Below, piece by piece: positions 59,497-64,000 of a stretch of 64,000 bases of DNA. The stretch's first letter is position 1. Each line of letters begins with the position of its first letter. The stretch is from contig JAEWGC010000036.1 of assembly GCA_023388495.1 (NCBI GenBank), forward strand, positions 1 to 64,000, written 5' to 3'. The position numbers and the translations under genes are program-made. This DNA comes from Bacillota bacterium. GTDB lineage: Bacteria > Bacillota > Clostridia > Tissierellales > Tissierellaceae. The notes beneath the pieces were generated by a model, which saw nothing but the letters and a program-made list of their open reading frames with translations, searched no databases and had not been told where the DNA came from.

Positions 59497-61713
59497 ATGA
59501 AAACTATTCAGAAGAAATTTCGGTTATTTGGAATATTGTTGACTTTTATTGTTGCCTTGGGATTAATAATTCAATATGCATATTTAAATAATGTAATAAC
59601 TAAAGATAAGGAATTAAATATGGCCAAATCCATAGAGCATTTAGGCTACCAAATAAATAGTAATTTGAAATACCATAGTCAATACACCATCGCTGCCTCA
59701 GAGTTTATAAGTGCAGGACGGTGTCTAGATAATGAGACTATAAAATATTTTAAAGGACTTGTGGAAAATAGTAATACAATAAGGTCGATTTACTTTGGTG
59801 ATGTAAATAACAGACTAATAAATAGTGATGATTGGAATCCGCCGAAAGGTTACGATATAAAATCTAGGACATGGTACATAAAAGCAATTAAAGAAAGGAA
59901 GCTTGTGCTTTCTGACATATATATAGATGCATTAGAAAACACTCCGATAATTACCATATCAAAGCCAGTATATAATAAGAATGGGATATTGTTAGGGGTT
60001 GTAGCATCTGATATTAGTATGGAAGAAATTATAAAGATAGTAGAAGATACGAAAATTAAAGGTTTGGGATATTCTTTTTTAATAGACGGTTCCGGAAATA
60101 TATTAGCCCATCCAAAATATAAATATGAGTCAGAGTCTGAAATAATTAATATTGATTCAATGGGTAATGGAATTCATGAAGAATTAAAAAGAAATGAAGC
60201 GGGGAAGATAGAAGTAGAGTTAGATGGTGTTTTGGGATATCTATCATATCAACCTGTAGAAAAAACTGATTGGATTATTGGAAACTTTATGTCCTTAGAA
60301 GAGTTTCATGGTGATAATGGTGATATTTGGAGAATGCTTTTCATTGCCTTAGCGATGGCTATAATTATTTTTAGTTCTTTTACTTATTTACAAAAGGTAA
60401 ACTTCCTTATTCCGGTATATAAACTAGATAAGGATATTGAAAACATCAATATAGAAGAAAATATTGGATATAGAATACCTATAGAAAAAAATGATCCCTT
60501 CACAGAACTAAGAAAATCTATTAATCTTGTATTAAATAAAACTCATGAATTTCTTGAACAGATAGAACAAGATACAGAAGAAATAATAGCACAAAATCAT
60601 GAATTGGAAGAATCATATAATGAATTAACTAAAAACATAGAGAAAAGAAAAGAATTAGAGAAGAAATTAATCAATCTAAGCTATCGTGACCAATTAACTG
60701 GACTCTATAATAGAAGGTTTTTTGAAGAAGAACTTAGGAGATTAGATGTTCCTAGACAACTGCCACTTACTCTTATAATGGCTGATGTAAACGGTTTAAA
60801 GCTTATAAATGATTCCTTTGGACATAAGGCTGGAGATGAGCTTTTAAAAGATATTGCAAATATACTAAGAAAGGGATGTAGAGAAGAGGACATAATAGCA
60901 CGAATGAGCGGTGACGAATTCATTATTATTCTACCCCAAACTAATGAAAAGGAAGCTGAAGGTATTATAAGTAGGTTAAAAGCCCTAAGTGCAGATAAAA
61001 AATGTTCAAATGCTATGTTATCAAATATAGAACTATCAGTATCATTTGGATTGGGAACTAAGTATACAGTAGAAACTAATGTAGAAGAAATCTTAAAAAG
61101 AGCTGAAGATAATATGTATGCTCACAAACTATTTGAAGGGCCTAGCATGAGAAGCAAAACCATAGAAACTATAATGAAGGCATTATATGAGAAAAATAAA
61201 AGAGAAGAGGCACACTCCAAAAGAGTAGCAATGATTTCTCAAGAAATAGGTACTGCCTTAGGTATGAGGGAAGAAAAATTAAAAGAACTTGAAAATGTTG
61301 GATTGCTTCATGATATAGGTAAGATTGCAATCGATGAAGCTATTTTAGACAAGCCAGGTATACTTTCTGATGAAGAATGGGAGGATATGAAAAAGCATCC
61401 TGAAATTGGATATAGGATACTTAGTACAGTAAATGAAATGTCCCAAATAGCTGATTATACTCTTTATCATCATGAAAGATATGATGGCAAAGGATATCCT
61501 AAGGGATTAAAGGGAGAGGAAATTCCTTTAGTATCAAGGATTATATCCATAGCTGATGCATATGATGCCATGGTAAGTGATAGAGCCTATAGGAAAGCTT
61601 TATCAAATGAAATAATAGTAAAAGAATTTATAAAGAATGCTGGAACTCAATTTGATCCTAAGTTGGCGAGAATATTCGTAGAGAAAATCCTAAAGGCTAA
61701 TTGGGAAGAATAA
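59497..61713 (+). CDS. Membrane sensor with dCache, GGDEF and HD-GYP domains
   Basis: A 738-residue signalling protein. A membrane helix (about 8-28) precedes an extracellular dCache domain (about 35-265; DIKSRTWYIKAIK), a second membrane helix and a coiled coil. The GGDEF domain starts at YRDQLTGLYNRRFFEEEL; its active-site loop reads MSGDEF (SGDEF), so cyclase activity is plausible but the motif is not canonical. The HD-GYP phosphodiesterase follows (LLHDIGKIAID, HHERYDGKGYPKGLKG, DAYDAM). It may both make and break cyclic di-GMP. ATG 59497 follows GAGGTGGGGGA; the in-frame ATG at 59437 lacks a ribosome site. Confidence 0.94.
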   Translation: MKTIQKKFRLFGILLTFIVALGLIIQYAYLNNVITKDKELNMAKSIEHLGYQINSNLKYHSQYTIAASEFISAGRCLDNETIKYFKGLVENSNTIRSIYFGDVNNRLINSDDWNPPKGYDIKSRTWYIKAIKERKLVLSDIYIDALENTPIITISKPVYNKNGILLGVVASDISMEEIIKIVEDTKIKGLGYSFLIDGSGNILAHPKYKYESESEIINIDSMGNGIHEELKRNEAGKIEVELDGVLGYLSYQPVEKTDWIIGNFMSLEEFHGDNGDIWRMLFIALAMAIIIFSSFTYLQKVNFLIPVYKLDKDIENINIEENIGYRIPIEKNDPFTELRKSINLVLNKTHEFLEQIEQDTEEIIAQNHELEESYNELTKNIEKRKELEKKLINLSYRDQLTGLYNRRFFEEELRRLDVPRQLPLTLIMADVNGLKLINDSFGHKAGDELLKDIANILRKGCREEDIIARMSGDEFIIILPQTNEKEAEGIISRLKALSADKKCSNAMLSNIELSVSFGLGTKYTVETNVEEILKRAEDNMYAHKLFEGPSMRSKTIETIMKALYEKNKREEAHSKRVAMISQEIGTALGMREEKLKELENVGLLHDIGKIAIDEAILDKPGILSDEEWEDMKKHPEIGYRILSTVNEMSQIADYTLYHHERYDGKGYPKGLKGEEIPLVSRIISIADAYDAMVSDRAYRKALSNEIIVKEFIKNAGTQFDPKLARIFVEKILKANWEE

Positions 61714-61756
61714 AATAAAGATTAGACTCTCGCAATGAGAGTCTAATCTTTATTTT
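61712..61756. terminator. Strong bidirectional terminator
   Basis: A perfect 20-bp stem with loop GCAAT (arms 61712-61731 and 61737-61756), between the convergent GGDEF/HD-GYP and YabE-like genes, with A/T runs on both sides. Confidence 0.95.
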
Positions 61757-62784
61757 AGTATATATACTTTAACTTTTCTTCTTCCAAATCTATAAACTTC
61801 TTTAGAGCTTTCAAAGAATAAGTCAATTTTATTCCCTTTAATTGCTCCTCCTGTATCCTCTGCTATAGCAAAACCATAATCTTTAGATCCATCAAGGCTT
61901 TGAACATAAAGTTTCGTGCCTAATGGAATTACCTTGGGGTCAACAGCAACTACACCAGGTCTGGCCTTTGTACCTGAGGCCGTAAGACCATAATATCTAT
62001 CTCCTGGTCTTTTACCTGTGCTTTCGAATGATAAATCATAAGCAGTAGCTGTCATAGTTATAGACTTTCTATAGCTAGTATCACCTCTAGATGTAGCAAC
62101 GATTAAATCCTTCGTACCTTTTTCTACAATTTCAGAAATAGGTTTATTAACGATTTCTTCTTTCACTAATTCAGTTGAATGAAGTTCACCATTGATAAAT
62201 TCCTTTTTAAAATAGGATTTTTTAAGTCCATTCTTACCAGTTTGGACAACCTTTGATGTTCCAAGATCCATATTTTTGTTCTTGTTTACAACTTTTTCAA
62301 AAGGAACAATATCTTCAACGGCCTCAACCACCTCCTCAACTTTAAATAACTCGATATTTGTACCATCGAAAATCTTATCTTCTAATTTTGGATAAGTAAA
62401 ATCCTTTTCTCCTAGTGTAATGTCGTTTTCATCTAGTACTTCACCTACAGTATTATGAAATGATTTTACATCAAGTTCTTTTCCTCTAAATGAAATAGTA
62501 AATGAATTAGGATTTTTTATAGTTATATTCATATTGTCTTCAAGTTCTCTGTCTAAAGCCACATTAATGTAGGCATCTTTGTTAAGTGGAATGGATTCTT
62601 TTTCAAGTAATTCTTCCACAGTTTTGGCGTTTGACGTTATTTCTTTAACATCTTCGCCTAATTGTAAGGTAATAGTATGAATACTACCTTGGTACACGTA
62701 AAACCCTAAAGATACAGTAACAGCTATAGCGAGGGCAGTCAAGACTAAGAATTTCCAAGTCTTATTGACTGTATGATTTTCCAT
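61750..62784 (-). CDS. YabE-like cell-wall protein: DUF348, G5 and 3D domains
   Basis: A 344-residue protein. A membrane anchor (about 10-30, FLVLTALAIAVTVSLGFYV) is followed by two DUF348 repeats (for example VKEITSNAKTVEELLEKESIPLNKDAYINV), a G5 domain (about 150-225) and a C-terminal 3D domain (MTATAYDLSFESTG ... VAVDPKVIPLGTKLYV ... AEDTGGAIKGNKIDLFF) with the three Asp of this lytic-transglycosylase-like fold. It likely cuts peptidoglycan during growth or spore germination. A sigma-A promoter is clear upstream, and the ribosome site is TAGGAGGTATATT. Confidence 0.93.
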   Translation of the reverse strand: MENHTVNKTWKFLVLTALAIAVTVSLGFYVYQGSIHTITLQLGEDVKEITSNAKTVEELLEKESIPLNKDAYINVALDRELEDNMNITIKNPNSFTISFRGKELDVKSFHNTVGEVLDENDITLGEKDFTYPKLEDKIFDGTNIELFKVEEVVEAVEDIVPFEKVVNKNKNMDLGTSKVVQTGKNGLKKSYFKKEFINGELHSTELVKEEIVNKPISEIVEKGTKDLIVATSRGDTSYRKSITMTATAYDLSFESTGKRPGDRYYGLTASGTKARPGVVAVDPKVIPLGTKLYVQSLDGSKDYGFAIAEDTGGAIKGNKIDLFFESSKEVYRFGRRKVKVYILK

Positions 62785-62815
62785 AATATACCTCCTATAA
62801 TTTAACTATTCTAGT

Positions 62816-62844
62816 ATTGTAATCAAAAACTTAATATTTGTCAA
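62816..62844 (-). promoter_or_regulatory. Sigma-A promoter of the YabE-like gene
   Basis: On the minus strand TTGACA (62844-62839), a 17-base spacer and TACAAT (62821-62816), about 32 bases before the start codon. The rest of the 354-base gap up to 63138 holds a small CGACAATGTCG hairpin (near 62872) but no gene that I can see. Confidence 0.88.
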
Positions 62845-63137
62845 ATTTTTGATATAATACACATAATATTCCGACAATGTCGTTGTGTTTCTTTATTGCA
62901 TATGGATATCATACACCAAAAATGGAAATTTATTCATAAAACTTATAAATATCTCTTATTGGAAGTAAAAGATCTGATATATTAATTAAACTAATATAGG
63001 ACTACAGGCTATTTCTTTTTTTGTTGTAGTTTTTTGTTGAAAGCAAGCCATATTAATGATAGAATCAAATTATCATTTATATAATTTGGTAATATTATGA
63101 TGAATTTCAAATAAATACGCACCCGGGGGGATATTAA

Positions 63138-63752
63138 TTGAATATAGAAATAATAGAGAGAACAATTGAGAAACTAGATTCCATAGTTTCTTGCAAAATC
63201 ATTTCAGGGGACAATAATATCTTTGATGAAATTCACATCGTATCAAATGGCAGCAGATCTGCTAAGCAGTTGGTACGAGATATACAATCCGTTCTAATAG
63301 CTACATATAATATTCAAATAGATCATAAGAAAATAAGCATAGCAGAAATACAAGATAATAGTCTCAAAAAGGCTGATTGCAGACTTAAGATAATGTCAGT
63401 ATCCCATGACAATAGTGGACAAAAGGCTATGGTTAAAGTTGCGTTGGACAACCATAGGAATATTTTTGAGAACTCAAGGATTGGAGTTAATACAAGTAGA
63501 AATATTGATAGAATGTTAGTAGATGTTACATTGAAGACCGTTGAAGATGCCTATGGATATGAGGAAGTCTTTATACTGGAAGATATAAAAACAATAAATA
63601 TTTCTACAGATAAGGTTGTAATTGTGGTTATTGCTTGCTTAGATGGCGGTTTTGAGGAAAAACTTTGCGGTTCCTGCTTAGTGAAAAATGACTATAAAGA
63701 AGCAGTAGTAAAGGCTACCTTAGACGCTCTCAATCGATATATATCAAAGTAG
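63138..63752 (+). CDS. Conserved protein of unknown function
   Basis: A 204-residue soluble protein that I do not recognise by name. The N-terminal part (DEIHIVSNGSRSAKQLVRDIQSVLIATYNIQIDHKKISIAEIQ) resembles a short conserved region found in several bacterial hypothetical proteins. The C-terminal 100 residues form a beta-rich part with regularly spaced helices (AVVKATLDALNRYI). There is no signal peptide or metal site. TTG 63138 follows ACCCGGGGGGATATTAA, a strong though unusual G-run ribosome site. It may be the first gene of a unit with the peptide and next gene at the window end. Confidence 0.75.
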   Translation: MNIEIIERTIEKLDSIVSCKIISGDNNIFDEIHIVSNGSRSAKQLVRDIQSVLIATYNIQIDHKKISIAEIQDNSLKKADCRLKIMSVSHDNSGQKAMVKVALDNHRNIFENSRIGVNTSRNIDRMLVDVTLKTVEDAYGYEEVFILEDIKTINISTDKVVIVVIACLDGGFEEKLCGSCLVKNDYKEAVVKATLDALNRYISK

Positions 63753-63795
63753 ATATCAATACCGGCTAATAAATTTTATTTTAAAATAAGCGAAG

Positions 63796-63855
63796 CGAAT
63801 ATAGCATGCTGTAATAGCGAATCAGCATAGAATCCGAAAAAGGGGGCTATATTCG
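63796..63855 (+). promoter_or_regulatory. Structured RNA leader before the small peptide gene
   Basis: CGAATATAGC (63796-63805) pairs with GCTATATTCG (63846-63855), which ends at the base before the ATG. Inside, ATGCTG (63806-63811) pairs with CAGCAT (63823-63828). The ribosome site AGGGGG is just inside the outer stem. The fold could gate translation; I do not recognise a known riboswitch class. Confidence 0.5.
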
Positions 63856-63933
63856 ATGAAAAAGATTATAATGGTTTTACTTAGCATTCTAGCTTTAGTT
63901 TTATCAGCTGGAGCGAATTTTTCTTGGATTTAA
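63856..63933 (+). CDS. Small secreted or membrane peptide, 25 residues
   Basis: MKKIIMVLLSILALVLSAGA followed by NFSWI and a stop. It looks like a bare signal peptide or membrane peptide, and its size and layout recall signalling-peptide precursors of clostridia, but it lacks the Cys of cyclic-lactone autoinducers. AAAAAGGGGG stands about 10 bases upstream within a folded leader. It lies inside the inverted-repeat element. The function is unknown and the coding call is moderate. Confidence 0.5.
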   Translation: MKKIIMVLLSILALVLSAGANFSWI

Positions 63934-63986
63934 CAATATAGTTATATTATTAGCCGGTATAAGATATATAAGGAGATGAATAAGAT

Positions 63987-64000
63987 TTGAAACCTAATAA
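63987..64000 (+). CDS. Possible start of a further gene (runs off the window)
   Basis: A TTG at 63987 is preceded by AAGGAGATGAATAAGA, a good ribosome site, and begins MKPN before the window ends. Too little is visible to say more. Confidence 0.35.

Larger units (their letters stand above)
63759..63960. repeat. 202-bp element with perfect 14-bp inverted ends
   Basis: ATACCGGCTAATAA at 63759-63772 is exactly complementary to TTATTAGCCGGTAT at 63947-63960. The pair encloses a structured leader and a 25-residue peptide gene. It could be a small non-autonomous mobile element or one long RNA fold. No clear target-site duplication is visible. Confidence 0.5.

Noticed and set aside
1..64000. CRISPR arrays, insertion sequences, rRNA or prophage genes
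   Set aside because: No regular spaced repeats, transposase, integrase or phage structural genes were seen.

Overview
The window is AT-rich, densely coded DNA of an anaerobic, spore-forming Firmicute of the Clostridia/Tissierellia type. The evidence is low GC, strong AGGAGG ribosome sites, a SpoVB-like flippase, BofA and Gin, the conserved order gin-decarboxylase-tmk-darA-holB-ricT-ferredoxin-trmN6-rsmI, oxygen-sensitive Fe-S enzymes, and several genes read through in-frame TGA codons (selenocysteine). The species cannot be named from this sequence alone.

Region 1 (1-480) is the 3' end of an Xaa-Pro aminopeptidase. Region 2 (480-14390) is an inserted biosynthetic cluster, all on the + strand. 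It combines a RiPP module (a gene for a 32-residue peptide ending GCCA, a radical SAM/SPASM maturase, a YydH-like M50 membrane peptidase, an FtsX-like ABC transporter) with a full set for a highly reducing type II polyketide or fatty-acyl chain (hot-dog thioesterase, phosphopantetheinyl transferase, ACP, ketosynthase, chain-length-factor-like partner, ketoreductase, dehydratase, malonyl transferase; no enoyl reductase). A decayed copy of a DUF4349 gene lies on its left and the intact gene on its right, both in the same orientation, which marks an integration or duplication event.

Region 3 (14390-24345) is ordinary chromosome: DUF4349 lipoprotein, SpoVB-like flippase, OFA-type MFS permease, leucyl aminopeptidase, tRNA-Val(GAC), a chemotaxis receptor, a very small membrane protein, YibE/F and ZIP transporters, and a remnant of a MurJ-like gene.

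Region 4 (24347-38732) is a selenoprotein island. Six genes are each interrupted by one in-frame TGA, with the same protein continuing in frame and a SECIS-like hairpin just downstream: a solute-binding protein, an ABC permease, two MerB-like organometallic lyases, a family-3 solute-binding protein and a thioredoxin-like protein. In both lyases the TGA falls exactly where MerB has catalytic Cys159. The set matches what I recall from memory as the SAO (selenocysteine-assisted organometallic) families SaoA, B, C, D, E, L, P and T. Here it is joined by two double-cubane-cluster reductases, a three-cysteine MerR regulator with a clear operator, two further lipoprotein binding proteins (one rich in Cys) and a second ABC importer whose binding protein also carries a TGA. 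Together this suggests uptake, cleavage or reduction, and export of a thiophilic organometal(loid) compound.

Region 5 (38788-46793) has yaaL, bofA and ribosomal protein L25, then a sigma-54 activator next to a sigma-54-driven operon (thiolase, beta-keto acid cleavage enzyme, cyclase-family hydrolase, sodium/solute symporter fused to winged helices) with two palindromic TGTAAAC sites between them. Region 6 (47016-64000) holds the AmmeMemoRadiSam pair, the gin-to-rsmI housekeeping block with a tandem duplication of darA, NurA/HerA, a Cache-GGDEF-HD-GYP signalling protein, a YabE-like cell-wall protein, an unknown protein, and a structured leader before a 25-residue peptide at the window end.
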